Below, in pieces: positions 1 through 7,067 of a stretch of 64,000 nucleotides of DNA. The DNA comes from Gammaproteobacteria bacterium (lineage in GTDB: Bacteria > Pseudomonadota > Gammaproteobacteria > Ga0077554 > Ga007554), in contig JAHFRW010000010.1 in the NCBI GenBank assembly GCA_023266055.1, positions 1-64,000 on the forward strand, in the 5' to 3' direction. The position numbers and the translations under genes were made by a program. Positions within the stretch are counted from its first letter, which is position 1, and every line of letters begins with the position of its first letter. Under the pieces are notes generated by a model that worked only from the letters and a program-made list of their open reading frames with translations, did not search any database and was not told the origin of the DNA.

Positions 1-111
1 CCGCTGGTGAAGAACACTGCACGAGAAGCCGCCCACACCACCAGATGGCGGGAAGCGCGCTGCCGCCAGAATCTTGCCCGCACACCCAACCGAATCAAAA
101 CCTGATGAGCG
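1..111 (-). repeat. Partial integron cassette, copy of the 6266-6625 / 5113-5466 cassette family
   Basis: This stretch matches the attI-proximal half of two further cassettes at 5340-5466 and 6500-6620, including the shared ending just before the recombination site. It is cut by the window edge. No gene is recognisable on the minus strand, the direction in which the cassettes are read. A plus-strand frame stays open in all three copies, but most differences between copies change the amino acid, so it does not look selected as protein. Confidence 0.6.
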
Positions 112-233
112 CTCTAACGTTTGAGTTAAGAGGCACGCCAACGATGAAGCCGGAGCAATGCGCCACCCGTGATGAAAATCATGCCCTTGAAATGCCTCGA
201 CAAGGCGTGTCCTTCTTGAACGATATGTTAGGC
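112..233 (-). other. attC recombination site, long type (122 bp)
   Basis: Read on the minus strand it begins GCCTAAC and ends GTTAGAG, with inner CGTTCAAG and CTTAACTC arms, the R''/L''/L'/R' plan of an attC. It is nearly identical to the site at 1693-1814. The arm asymmetry matches the familiar aadA-type attC, which puts cassette direction on the minus strand. Confidence 0.85.
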
Positions 234-920
234 TTGGGAAGACGCTGAATAAGACGCACCCGCCCAGCCAAACTTTGAGTAACATTAACCGGCTGACGCA
301 ACCCGCCTACCAACACCTGGGGGCAACGTTAGCACGCCGGAGTGTAACCCGTAAAGCACACGACTATGCCCCGTAAAACCTGAGAACGCTTTGCCCATAA
401 CATTGGCTTGCGCCGCGCCCGGCTGGGATAACCACACCCGAGTCGTTAGGCCGGGGAAGATGTTGCACAAAACGCACCCGCCACTAAAACCTTCAACAAC
501 ATTAACCGGCTGACGCAACCTCGCTTGCCAACACCTGGGAACAACGTTAGCGCGCCGGAGAGTGACCCGTAAAGCAGGCGGCTATGCCCCGCAAAACCGG
601 GAACGCTTCGCAGCCAACCCCCGGCTTGCGCCACGCCCGGCCGGGATAACCACACCCGAGGGGCAACCCCGAAAGCCGGGGAAACCGCTTCATTCGCACC
701 TTACCATGGCGTGGCGCAAACGGATAATGCGACAGCGTGAAATCTACCCGCGACCCCAGCGTCTACTCTCGGGTTGCATTCCATGGCTGGGTAAACACTA
801 AAGCTCAGTGGGCAACGAAGTAAACACTTGGCCTGGAGGCCCCTACTTTTGGTCAGGCTCACTTGCACCTGCTTTCTGCGCGTTACCCACACACTAAAAA
901 GTGAATGCGCTTTTCAGGAT
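234..920 (-). repeat. Gene-less integron cassette with internal duplication
   Basis: About 485 bp (444-927) align with 1808-2294. A second partial copy of the same unit lies at 227-443 and joins it at a GTTAGGC that has no partner R' site. It therefore looks like two cassettes fused by a deletion that removed part of an attC. Candidate reading frames do not survive comparison of the copies, because compensating 1-base indels shift them. No function can be assigned. Confidence 0.55.
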
Positions 921-983
921 GCCTAACGTAAAGTTGAGGGGCGCGCCGCTTTTGGCGCACCCCTCTCGAACGCCATGTTATGC
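921..983 (-). other. attC recombination site (63 bp)
   Basis: Minus strand GCATAAC...GTTAGGC around a GC-rich stem (CGTTCGAG / CTCAAC arms). Almost the same sequence recurs at 4034-4096 and 5467-5529. It lies 9 bp after the stop codon of the 993-1322 cassette gene, as expected for an attC at a cassette's 3' end. Confidence 0.9.
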
Positions 984-992
984 CGCAAAAGC

Positions 993-1322
993 CTAAAATA
1001 TACTAATAAGCCTACAAGTCAGGCCAGATAAATGGCCTGCTACATTTTTTGGCGAAGACGTAGTGTTATAGATAATATCTACATTTTTTCCCGCAATATA
1101 ATTGGCTAATGCCGACGAAAATAACTCTTTATCGTCCATGTTGATGTACAGCCTATTAGAGTTACAAACAGCGGGTAACGTCTGGTTTATTTGGACTAAA
1201 TACGCATCACTATCCAATCTGCTTTGTGCATATACTTTAGTAATGGTAACGCCATATAACACCTCGGCCTGCGACAGGCTTGGCACTAATATTGAAATTA
1301 TGCATAACACCAATCTCTTCAT
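993..1322 (-). CDS. Cassette gene: small secreted protein of unknown function (109 aa)
   Basis: The ATG at 1322 is preceded by a good ribosome site (AGGAGAG, 6-7 bases upstream), so the shorter start is preferred over the upstream in-frame one at 1343. The protein opens MKRLVLCIISIL and runs to SLSQA, a typical Sec signal peptide cleaved near residue 20. The mature part is about 90 residues with two cysteines, consistent with one periplasmic disulfide. It is the only gene of its cassette and is followed directly by an attC. I do not recognise the family. Confidence 0.75.
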   Translation of the reverse strand: MKRLVLCIISILVPSLSQAEVLYGVTITKVYAQSRLDSDAYLVQINQTLPAVCNSNRLYINMDDKELFSSALANYIAGKNVDIIYNTTSSPKNVAGHLSGLTCRLISIF

Positions 1323-1337
1323 AAGAGTCTCTCCTAG

Positions 1338-1376
1338 ATTCAACGCATAAAGATTAACTCGAGCGCAATGTTAGGC
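1338..1376 (-). other. attC recombination site, short type (39 bp)
   Basis: Minus strand GCCTAAC...GTTGAAT with inner GCTCGAG and a very short stem. It ends the gene-less 1377-1692 cassette and adjoins the start of the next cassette, whose gene begins at 1322. Confidence 0.65.
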
Positions 1377-1692
1377 TCTTGAGGGACCCAACAAACGCGC
1401 AGATTGAAAAAGATTCATTTAAAAAATAAGCAACCAGGTGACTTTCTGTTGCCGAAGTCAAAGTATGTTGGCTTTGAGCCGTCTCTTTATAACTATCTTG
1501 GCACTCCACCATGTTTCAAAAAAACATGGGTGATCCGTTCGGAGCTGTGCTGGGGGTGTCATGTATCTTTCCACGTAGTCACAATGCTTCCAGATACCGC
1601 ACTTTTAGCCAGCCATTATTCTGCCAGCTTACCTGAAGAATGGCCCAGCACTAATTCAAAAGTTTTTCAATAGCATACCCCCTTTCTTTCTG
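1377..1692 (-). other. Integron cassette without a recognisable gene
   Basis: About 315 bp between two attC sites. No minus-strand frame starts and stops inside it. A plus-strand frame at 1404-1673 (TTG start, 89 codons, no evident ribosome site) would run against the cassette direction. It is recorded only as a possibility. The stretch is more AT-rich than its neighbours. Confidence 0.5.
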
Positions 1693-1814
1693 GCCTAACG
1701 TTTGAATTAAGGGGCACGCCAACAATGAAGCCGGAACAACGCGCCACCCGTGATGAAAATCATGCTCTTGAAATGCCTCGACACGGCGTGTCCTTCTTGA
1801 ATGAGTCGTTAGGC
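1693..1814 (-). other. attC recombination site, long type (122 bp)
   Basis: Near-identical to 112-233. On the minus strand it runs from GCCTAAC to GTTAGGC. It closes the gene-less cassette at 1815-2287. Confidence 0.85.
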
Positions 1815-2287
1815 CGGGGAAGATGTTGTACAAGACGCACCCGCCTAATCAAAACCTTGAACAACATTAACCGGCTGACGCAAACACACTTACCAACACC
1901 TGGGAACAACGTTAGCACGCCGGAGAGTGACCCGTAAAGCAGGCGGCTATGCCCCGCAAAACCGGGGAACGCTTTGCCCCCAACCCCCGGCTTGCGCCGC
2001 GCCCGGCGGGGATAACCATACCGAGGGGGTAACCCAAAAGCTGGGGAAACTGCTTCACTCGCATCTTACCATGGCGTGGCGCAAACGGATAATGCGACAA
2101 CGTGAGATCTGCCCGCGACCCCGGCACCTACTCTCTGGGCGTACTCAATGGCTGGGGAAAACCAAAGCTCAGCGAGCAACGAAGCCCGCACTTGGCCTGG
2201 AGGCCCCTACTTTTGGTCAAATATTCCTTCACCCGCTTTGAAGGATGTTACCCACACACACCAAAAAATGAATGTGCTTTTCAGGAG
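1815..2287 (-). repeat. Gene-less integron cassette, second copy of the 444-920 unit
   Basis: Aligns over about 485 bp with 444-927 at roughly 85-90 percent identity by eye, attC included. No protein frame is conserved between the two copies. The cassette begins at the degenerate site near 2288-2312. Confidence 0.6.
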
Positions 2288-2312
2288 GCCTAACGTGAAT
2301 TCGCGATAACTT
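2288..2312 (-). other. Degenerate attC-like junction
   Basis: The plus strand reads GCCTAACG...CGATAAC. R'-like GTTAGGC and R''-like GTTATCG remnants lie only about 10 bp apart, with no GC-rich stem between them. It sits where the attC of the 2321-2557 cassette should be. Confidence 0.4.
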
Positions 2313-2320
2313 TACTGCCT

Positions 2321-2557
2321 TTATTTATCAGGCAGAGCCTCAAATTCCTTTCTCTTATTTTCAAACCATTCATTCATCGCCTTCGGATTTTTCATAAGCT
2401 CTTGCATTTCATTCATGGCTTTAAGATGTGCGCCATCCTTTTTATGAAACATTTCCATGGCATGTTGTTTGCTCATTCCAGCAATCTCGTCAAATGAGTT
2501 TGCATGAAATTTTTCGCCACAAGCCCCACCGAGTTGTTTGCAGGTCATTGTCTTCAT
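2321..2557 (-). CDS. Cassette gene: DUF1059-like small protein (78 aa)
   Basis: The start MKTMTCKQLGGACG followed by a phenylalanine-histidine pair and MSKQHAMEMF resembles small DUF1059-type proteins from memory. These carry two conserved N-terminal cysteines and have no established activity. There is no signal peptide, so it should be cytoplasmic. The ATG at 2557 has an AGGAAAAT ribosome site. It is alone in its cassette, between the attC at 2586-2640 and the degenerate junction at 2288. The C-terminal half is charged and helical (NEWFENKRKEFEAL). Confidence 0.75.
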   Translation of the reverse strand: MKTMTCKQLGGACGEKFHANSFDEIAGMSKQHAMEMFHKKDGAHLKAMNEMQELMKNPKAMNEWFENKRKEFEALPDK

Positions 2558-2585
2558 ATTTTCCTCCGTTGATGAAATTTGACAC

Positions 2586-2640
2586 GCCTAACGCAAAGCT
2601 AAGCGGCGGCGCAGCCGTCCGCTTGAGCGCCGGGTTAGGA
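2586..2640 (-). other. attC recombination site (55 bp)
   Basis: Minus strand TCCTAAC...GTTAGGC around the stem CGGACGGC/GCCGCCG. Almost identical sites occur at 5058-5112 and 6211-6265. It belongs to the cassette encoding the 2644-3072 lipoprotein. Confidence 0.9.
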
Positions 2641-2643
2641 GCG

Positions 2644-3072
2644 CTATGGGGACACTTGAGTATCAATCGGTTTCTCATAATCAACTCGCTGCCCGAGATT
2701 CTTATCGACGATTGCAATTCCCCATTTCATCGCCACCGTGTCAATAACTGCATTTATGACATACTCTTGGCCTGCCTGTGCTTGGAACCAACGTGTGATT
2801 TCCCCACCAGTATAGCCATCCTTATGTAGAGCCACAGTAATTGAATGTTCACCGGGCGAAAGCTCACACCTTTCAATGATGTCCAAGGGACCACGCCGCT
2901 TACCATTAAGAGTTGTAATCACAATATCGCTATGTATAGAACTTTTATTGATGACTGCCATTTCCGAGGGTTTCAACAATTCGCTGCCGGGGCTTCTGTA
3001 GACAGTAGCGCAACCAGAAATCATTAGAGATAAAATGATACCGACGACGATCTGTAGTACGTGATGGTTCAT
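2644..3072 (-). CDS. Cassette gene: lipoprotein of unknown function (142 aa)
   Basis: The ATG at 3072 (MNHHVLQ...) has AGGAGAG just upstream and is preferred over the in-frame codon at 3090, which would lie inside the attC. A hydrophobic stretch ends LMISGC, a lipobox with Cys near residue 21. The mature protein shows RGPLDIIE, then SPGEHSITVALHKDGY, a pattern seen in PEGA-like or DUF2846-type beta-sandwich lipoproteins. That is a weak family guess only. One complete cassette, bounded by attC sites on both sides. Confidence 0.75.
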   Translation of the reverse strand: MNHHVLQIVVGIILSLMISGCATVYRSPGSELLKPSEMAVINKSSIHSDIVITTLNGKRRGPLDIIERCELSPGEHSITVALHKDGYTGGEITRWFQAQAGQEYVINAVIDTVAMKWGIAIVDKNLGQRVDYEKPIDTQVSP

Positions 3073-3077
3073 ATCTC

Positions 3078-3140
3078 TCCTAACGTACAAGTTGAGCGGC
3101 GCGCGGCTTCATGCGCGTCCGCTCGAACGCAAAGTTAGCC
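3078..3140 (-). other. attC recombination site (63 bp)
   Basis: Minus strand GGCTAAC...GTTAGGA with CGTTCGAG / CTCAAC arms and a GCGCG stem. It lies 3 bp beyond the stop codon of the 3144-3479 gene. Confidence 0.9.
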
Positions 3141-3143
3141 GTG

Positions 3144-3479
3144 TTACTTGACGCGCTGGAAGAATGCAAGGTTGGCTGAGCCTTCTTCAATTTTCTCTAG
3201 GTAGGAGAGACAGGCTGGAGCGAACGGGCCAGTGCCCCACTTGGCGCACAACTCAGCCGCCCGGGACTGGCTAGTAGCAAAGACAACATCGACATAGGTG
3301 TCGTTTGCACCGCGCAGCACTGCATGGCCCAAAAACCCGTCTTCAGTTGAATAGAGACCTTCTACCATTGCGTCAACGGCTGTGAAAAGCTCGGATTCGG
3401 AAACACCGTGTTTGAGCTTGAACGTCGAGAACTCCATGCCGCCAAAAGCAGGAATATTTGTAAGTGGGTTGAGTTGCAT
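3144..3479 (-). CDS. Cassette gene: ABM/dimeric alpha-beta barrel-like protein (111 aa)
   Basis: A soluble protein without signal peptide. The pattern FSTFKLKHGVSESELFTAVD, then DGFLGHAVLRG, then YVDVVFATS and a helix AAELCAKW resembles the dimeric alpha-beta barrel (antibiotic-biosynthesis-monooxygenase-like) fold. Members of that fold bind small ligands or haem or degrade aromatics. The fold call is from pattern memory; no catalytic residue can be named. AAGGAGAAATT precedes the ATG. The upstream 3480-3558 bp belong to this cassette and could carry its own promoter. Confidence 0.7.
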   Translation of the reverse strand: MQLNPLTNIPAFGGMEFSTFKLKHGVSESELFTAVDAMVEGLYSTEDGFLGHAVLRGANDTYVDVVFATSQSRAAELCAKWGTGPFAPACLSYLEKIEEGSANLAFFQRVK

Positions 3480-3558
3480 AATTTCTCCTTGAGTGTTGTT
3501 GAGGGTTCGCTAAGTCTACCAAGCCCCTACTGACACCGTCATGTCAGCAGCTTGAGAC

Positions 3559-3572
3559 GGCTAACGTTCGCC
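3559..3572 (-). other. Collapsed attC (R'' joined to R', no stem)
   Basis: The plus strand reads GGCTAACGTTCGCC. On the minus strand this is GGCGAAC followed immediately by GTTAGCC, the outer simple sites of an attC with the whole hairpin missing. It sits 2 bp after the stop of the 3575-4024 cassette gene, exactly where a full attC is expected. Confidence 0.5.
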
Positions 3573-3574
3573 AT

Positions 3575-4024
3575 TTATTTTTTACGCTGCATATTGTGCA
3601 TGAACTTCTCGTTGATTTGCGCCTTCTTTGCTGCTTGCTTTGATGAAATATTTCTTTTTCTCATGATGTCGAAATAGAACTCTTTTTCCCATTCAGTAAT
3701 CCAACCACGGTCAAAAGCATGTTGTATTGCCTCTGCATTTAGTGATTTTTCTGTGTCCTTTCGGACCCGCTTAACTGCTTGGAATATCTTGTCCGACGGT
3801 AGACCGATGAACTTCTTTACACAGCAGTTACCAACAACTGCTGTATTTCTATTGGCCTTGTTCCGTAGCACACAGATTTCAATTATTGGGAAATGCCCAC
3901 AAAGGCAAGTGTCTGGTTCTTCGGATTCGTATACCTCTTCAAGCGCCCATTCCAACTTTGCGGCGTCCCATACTTTCGCCTCGGAGCGGGCCACAATCTC
4001 TTTTGTAAGTTGGTACTCGGACAT
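3575..4024 (-). CDS. Cassette gene: cysteine-rich (probably zinc-binding) protein of unknown function (149 aa)
   Basis: A cytoplasmic protein with CLCGH near residue 40, a further Cys (EICVLRN), and a GNCCVKKF cluster about residues 66-72. The spacing would suit a single treble-clef-like zinc site. The C-terminal third is lysine- and arginine-rich (RKRNISSKQAAKKAQ), so nucleic-acid contact is possible. This is inference only. Similar cassette proteins are usually annotated as hypothetical. It lies alone in its cassette between 4034-4096 and the collapsed attC at 3559. Confidence 0.75.
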   Translation of the reverse strand: MSEYQLTKEIVARSEAKVWDAAKLEWALEEVYESEEPDTCLCGHFPIIEICVLRNKANRNTAVVGNCCVKKFIGLPSDKIFQAVKRVRKDTEKSLNAEAIQHAFDRGWITEWEKEFYFDIMRKRNISSKQAAKKAQINEKFMHNMQRKK

Positions 4025-4033
4025 GTTTTAAAT

Positions 4034-4096
4034 GGCTAACGTAAAGTTGAGGGGCGCGCGGCTTTTGGCGCGTCCCGCTCGAACGCCATGTTAGGT
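4034..4096 (-). other. attC recombination site (63 bp)
   Basis: Minus strand ACCTAAC...GTTAGCC, nearly identical to 921-983 and 5467-5529. It closes the two-gene cassette at 4158-5029. Confidence 0.9.
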
Positions 4097-4157
4097 TTAG
4101 TACTCAAGCAACTTACCATGTTGCTTTGTAAGGCACCCACATGCTGGTGTTGCGGCA

Positions 4158-4544
4158 TTAGTTTGCGCCCTGTACTGCTTGCTTGAAGTCTTCCCATACA
4201 GAGGGCTCCCAGTCGCGATCCACGAATTCGGTTTGAAGCGGTTTTTTGCTCACGATGGTGATGGTGTATTGAGAAGCCGATTCATCCGTGGGTTGAATAA
4301 AGAATCCCACCACTTTTCCTGCCGTCCCATTGACGACTTGGGATTTGATAACACCAGAAGGTTTGTGACTTTCAACGATTTTCATATCAGTGCTCATAGC
4401 CACGGTTGCCGCACGCCATATCTGTTCGTAGCTCTTGCCGCTAACGGAAAAGCTTTTGCCTTTACCGTTGCTAAGCTGCAGGCTATCTGTGCTTACGCAG
4501 GCGGACAAATACAGGCTTAACAGCAAAGTTAAGATGATCTTCAT
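4158..4544 (-). CDS. Cassette gene: lipoprotein of unknown function (128 aa)
   Basis: The ATG at 4544 has AGGGGAGA upstream and opens MKIILTLLLSLYLSAC, a short lipoprotein signal with Cys at about residue 16. The longer in-frame start at 4598 would run back into the upstream gene and lacks a ribosome site. The body has SGKSYEQIWRAATVAMS and later YTITIVSK, a mixed alpha/beta domain like those of DUF-type outer-membrane lipoproteins. It is the second gene of a two-gene cassette: its start lies 14 bp after the stop of the 4559-5029 lipoprotein. Confidence 0.75.
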   Translation of the reverse strand: MKIILTLLLSLYLSACVSTDSLQLSNGKGKSFSVSGKSYEQIWRAATVAMSTDMKIVESHKPSGVIKSQVVNGTAGKVVGFFIQPTDESASQYTITIVSKKPLQTEFVDRDWEPSVWEDFKQAVQGAN

Positions 4545-4558
4545 ATTGTCTCCCCTTG

Positions 4559-5029
4559 TCATTTGCGCATATCTGGCTTTGGTTGTGCGCCAGAACACCT
4601 GAATATGATGACCTTGCTCTGGTTGCAGCTAGGTGTCAGCTGAACATTGCCCACATAGCGAGCCTTGACGTTGCCAAGCCCTTCATGTCGAATCGAATAT
4701 TGATCTTTACCACCACATGCTTCATCTATGGCAGCAAGAGCCTGATTCCTTCTTGCCTGAACAAGGGAAGATAGTCCTGCATCACAGTAGTTAACGTCAC
4801 CAGTTGGCTTGGTGATCTTCTTCTTGTTGGCGAAAAGCTCCTTCACCTCGGATGGTGTAAGCATAGTTGGAATAGTACCCTCGGCGGTCATATTTGCCTG
4901 TTCCTCCGGAGTATATATATAGGCTTTGGCGGCGTTGCTGCTGAACATTCCGCCGCCCGCATTTGGATCAATTGCACAGCCGACAAGTGCGATTGCTGTG
5001 GAAATAATTATTGTGATTTGTTTCTTCAT
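4559..5029 (-). CDS. Cassette gene: lipoprotein of unknown function (156 aa)
   Basis: It begins MKKQITIIISTAIALVGC, a lipobox with Cys at residue 18, so it should be anchored in the inner or outer membrane. The mature part contains YTPEEQANM and TPSEVKELF, then four cysteines (NYCDAG, EACGGK, PSCNQS, FRCSGA), enough for two disulfides. AGAGGAAGCAGC precedes the start. First gene of a two-lipoprotein cassette, an arrangement rarer than the usual single-gene cassette. Family not recognised. Confidence 0.75.
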   Translation of the reverse strand: MKKQITIIISTAIALVGCAIDPNAGGGMFSSNAAKAYIYTPEEQANMTAEGTIPTMLTPSEVKELFANKKKITKPTGDVNYCDAGLSSLVQARRNQALAAIDEACGGKDQYSIRHEGLGNVKARYVGNVQLTPSCNQSKVIIFRCSGAQPKPDMRK

Positions 5030-5057
5030 GCTGCTTCCTCTTTGGTGAAAAAATAAA

Positions 5058-5112
5058 ACCTAACGTAGAGCTAAGCGGCGGCGCAGCCGTCCGCTTGAGC
5101 GCCGGGTTAGAA
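5058..5112 (-). other. attC recombination site (55 bp)
   Basis: Minus strand TTCTAAC...GTTAGGT, nearly identical to 2586-2640 and 6211-6265. Confidence 0.9.
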
Positions 5113-5466
5113 CGCGGGGGTGCAGTGGATGATGAATATGAAAAGGACCCTGCACCTGACGCCTCCGCTGTTTTTCAAACCCTTGAGGGGACTACTGTAC
5201 TCGAACCTTTTACCGGTGAACAGAGCCCGTGAATGGGCTTTACCTGATGCGGTTGAAAAAACGCCTGCTCTGGGCGACACGGCCTGAAAGGATCTTCATG
5301 GCCCCACTAAAGACCACGCCCCCGCGAAACCCTTTGCGGCAGAACAGAACGGGCGCCGCGGGTGAAGAACTCTGCACGAGAAGCTGCCCGTACCCCTGGA
5401 GGGTGGGGAGCGTGATGACACCAGAATCTGGCCCACACACTCAACCGAATCAAAGCCTGATGAGCG
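5113..5466 (-). repeat. Gene-less integron cassette, copy of 6266-6625
   Basis: About 350 bp aligned with 6266-6620 at roughly 90 percent identity, carrying the same type of attC. No minus-strand gene with a ribosome site is visible. The plus-strand frame (5229-5477) is open in both copies, but the differences are mostly amino-acid-changing. It is described as a repeated cassette of unknown, possibly non-coding, role. Confidence 0.6.
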
Positions 5467-5529
5467 CTCTAACGTAAAGTTGAGCGGCGCGCCGCTTCTG
5501 GCGCGTCCCGCTCGAACGCCATGTTGGGC
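5467..5529 (-). other. attC recombination site (63 bp)
   Basis: Minus strand GCCCAAC...GTTAGAG with CGTTCGAG / CTCAAC arms. It lies 11 bp after the stop of the 5541-5807 gene. Confidence 0.9.
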
Positions 5530-5540
5530 ACTTATGTTAA

Positions 5541-5807
5541 TTACTCAGACCACAGCACATCATATTTAGGAACCATTTTTTCAAGCACGCGTTGGCGCAA
5601 CGCATCGCATTCTGCGGTGTATTCTGCGAGCCAAAGAAGAGTGGTGCCGCCAGTGTTAAACCCGGCGACCTCCCAATTTCTCTCCGGGAGGTTTATTTTT
5701 CTGAGGCTCCCGACGGCACAGTGGCAATCTTTGTGTGCCCAATCCTTTTCCAATGCCTCGTTGATAACTTTAAGTAGTTGCTGCTCCGAAAGTAGATCTT
5801 TTGCCAT
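5541..5807 (-). CDS. Cassette gene: small cytoplasmic protein of unknown function (88 aa)
   Basis: The ATG at 5807 is preceded by AGGGAGT and starts MAKDLLSEQQLL. A longer open frame to 6164 exists, but it reads straight through the attC at 5854-5950 and is rejected. Visible features are a CHC pair (HKDCHC), a run of leucines and a tryptophan-ended C-terminus. There is no signal peptide. Family not recognised. It fills its cassette. Confidence 0.7.
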   Translation of the reverse strand: MAKDLLSEQQLLKVINEALEKDWAHKDCHCAVGSLRKINLPERNWEVAGFNTGGTTLLWLAEYTAECDALRQRVLEKMVPKYDVLWSE

Positions 5808-5853
5808 ACGGTACTCCCTTTGTTTGTGTTCTGATTTGCGTACGTCCCCTGGG

Positions 5854-5950
5854 GCCCAACGTAACGAAGTTGAGCGACGCTTGCAGCACAGAGTGCCGGG
5901 GAAATATAAAACGCTTCCCTGCAAGTGTTCGCTCGAACGCAGGGTTGGAC
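5854..5950 (-). other. attC recombination site (97 bp)
   Basis: Minus strand GTCCAAC...GTTGGGC, with CGTTCGAG / CTCAACTT arms and a longer AT-containing loop than the 55- and 63-bp sites. The R sites are GTTGGRC variants. Confidence 0.85.
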
Positions 5951-6210
5951 GTGAAAGGGGGTGCGCCAAGGGGATGTCCTCGTGAACGAATTTTTTCGGC
6001 CCGGAGTCTACCCCGCCCCGCTGACCCCTCGGTGAGTTATCCGGGGCGAAGCGTCGGTACCGCTCGTTCGCATTAACGAACGTTATGCGACGGCGCGTAC
6101 GACGCTTCGCTCTTTTAACATATTTTGACCCCTTTGTCCAGTGTGGCGTGTTTACTTGGCTCATATCATCCGCTGATACGGGTCAACGAAGGCGCCGCAC
6201 CCCCTATCGC
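5951..6210 (-). other. Integron cassette without a convincing gene
   Basis: 260 bp between attC sites. The only sizeable minus-strand frame (ATG at 6164) runs through the attC into the next cassette, is arginine-rich and has no clear ribosome site. A GTTATGC at 6079-6085 and inverted CGAAGCG/CGCTTCG words hint at an older, decayed attC inside the cassette. Confidence 0.4.
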
Positions 6211-6265
6211 GACCAACGCAAAGCTAAGCGGCGGCGTAGCCGTCCGCTTGAGCGCCGGGTTAGAA
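6211..6265 (-). other. attC recombination site (55 bp)
   Basis: Minus strand TTCTAAC...GTTGGTC around the same GC-rich stem as 2586-2640. It ends the first cassette after attI. Confidence 0.9.
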
Positions 6266-6625
6266 CGCGGGGGGGCAGTGGATGATGAACATGAAAAGAA
6301 CCCTGCACCTGACGCCTCCGCTGTTTTTCAAACCCTTGAGGGGACTACTGTACTCGAACTGTTTACCATTGAACAGAACCCGTGAACGGGCTTTACCTGA
6401 TGCGGTTGAAAAAACGCCTGCTCTGGGCGACACGGCCCGAAAGGATCTTCATGGCCCCACTAAGGACCACGCCCTCGCGAAACCCTTTGCGGCATCACAG
6501 AACGGGCACCGCGGGTGAAGAACACTGCACGAGAAACTGCCCGCACCCCTGGAGGGTGGGAAGCGCGATGCCGCCAGAATCTTGCCTACACACTCAACCG
6601 AGTCAAAACCTGATGAGCGCTCTAA
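6266..6625 (-). repeat. First cassette of the array, gene-less; related to 5113-5466 and 1-111
   Basis: It lies directly against the attI-like junction, so it should be the most recently inserted cassette. It carries the family sequence found in two other cassettes of this window and shows no clear minus-strand gene. Confidence 0.55.
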
Positions 6626-6771
6626 CTAGAAGTAGACCCCAATAAAATACCTAAAATTATATCAGACAGGTGTCTAAAGCTGGATTTAACTATATTTTTT
6701 ATTTAAAATCAATGGTAATCTTGTTTTATGAGCGATAACCCTCATTTTTTAATACACCTTCGGTTTTATTT
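6619..6771 (-). other. attI: Putative attI site and integrase leader region
   Basis: The plus strand GCTCTAAC at 6619-6626 is, on the minus strand, G|TTAGAGC, the crossover form. Cassette-family sequence stops exactly there. The next 145 bp are AT-rich, unrelated to any cassette, and lead to the integrase start at 6772 on the opposite strand. This is the normal integron layout: intI divergent from the cassettes with attI between them. Confidence 0.7.
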
Positions 6772-6940
6772 ATGCCACACACTCAAAATCCACCTAAACT
6801 ATTAGAGCAAGTCCAGGCGAAACTCCGGGTAAAACATTACAGTATCCGCACCGAGCGTACTTACCTCGACTGGGCGAGGCGCTATATTTTGTTTCATCAC
6901 CAAAAGCACCCAGCGAAGATGGGGGCGCAGAACAACTTAA
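6772..6940 (+). pseudogene. intI: Truncated integron integrase (N-terminal fragment)
   Basis: The first 52 or so codons encode a typical IntI N-terminal SAM-like domain: KLLEQVQAKLRVKHYSIRTE, then TYLDWARRYILFH and HPAKMGA. After that the frame passes into an inverted-repeat element and stops. The tyrosine-recombinase catalytic domain (RHRH-Y residues, about 270 more residues) is absent from the following sequence. The protein cannot be active, so the array cannot be rearranged by its own enzyme. Confidence 0.9.
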
Positions 6941-7055
6941 GGGTCAAGTTTTGACATCATTCATTATGGAAATACGCATAAATCCAAGTGTATTATTCAA
7001 CGGTGTGTTTGATGATAAAAGGTGGACGGTGATGAATAATGTCAAGACTGACCCT
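6941..7055. mobile_element. MITE-like inverted-repeat element interrupting intI
   Basis: The left end GGGTCAAGTTTTGACATC and the right end, complement of GTCAAGACTGACCC, form imperfect terminal repeats of about 24 bp around about 70 bp of AT-rich sequence. TAA flanks both sides and may be a target duplication. There is no coding capacity. It sits exactly where the IntI homology stops. Confidence 0.65.
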
Positions 7056-7067
7056 AATGTTTTTTCG

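Noticed and set aside
1404-1673. 89-codon plus-strand frame in the 1377-1692 cassette
   Set aside because: TTG start without a ribosome site and opposite to the cassette direction. Kept only as a remark.
562-2241. Plus-strand frames at 562-801 and 1927-2241 sharing HSHLTMAWRKRIMRQRE
   Set aside because: The two copies stay in the same frame only through compensating 1-base indels, and they run against the cassette direction. The similarity is that of a DNA repeat, not of a selected protein.
5541-6164. 207-codon minus-strand open frame read as a single gene
   Set aside because: It runs through the attC at 5854-5950. Only the 5541-5807 part has a ribosome site and lies within one cassette.
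1-6625. CRISPR array suggested by the regularly repeated GC-rich palindromes
   Set aside because: Repeats are 39-122 bp with R''/R' core sites and are separated by genes of varied length. They are attC sites, not CRISPR repeats.
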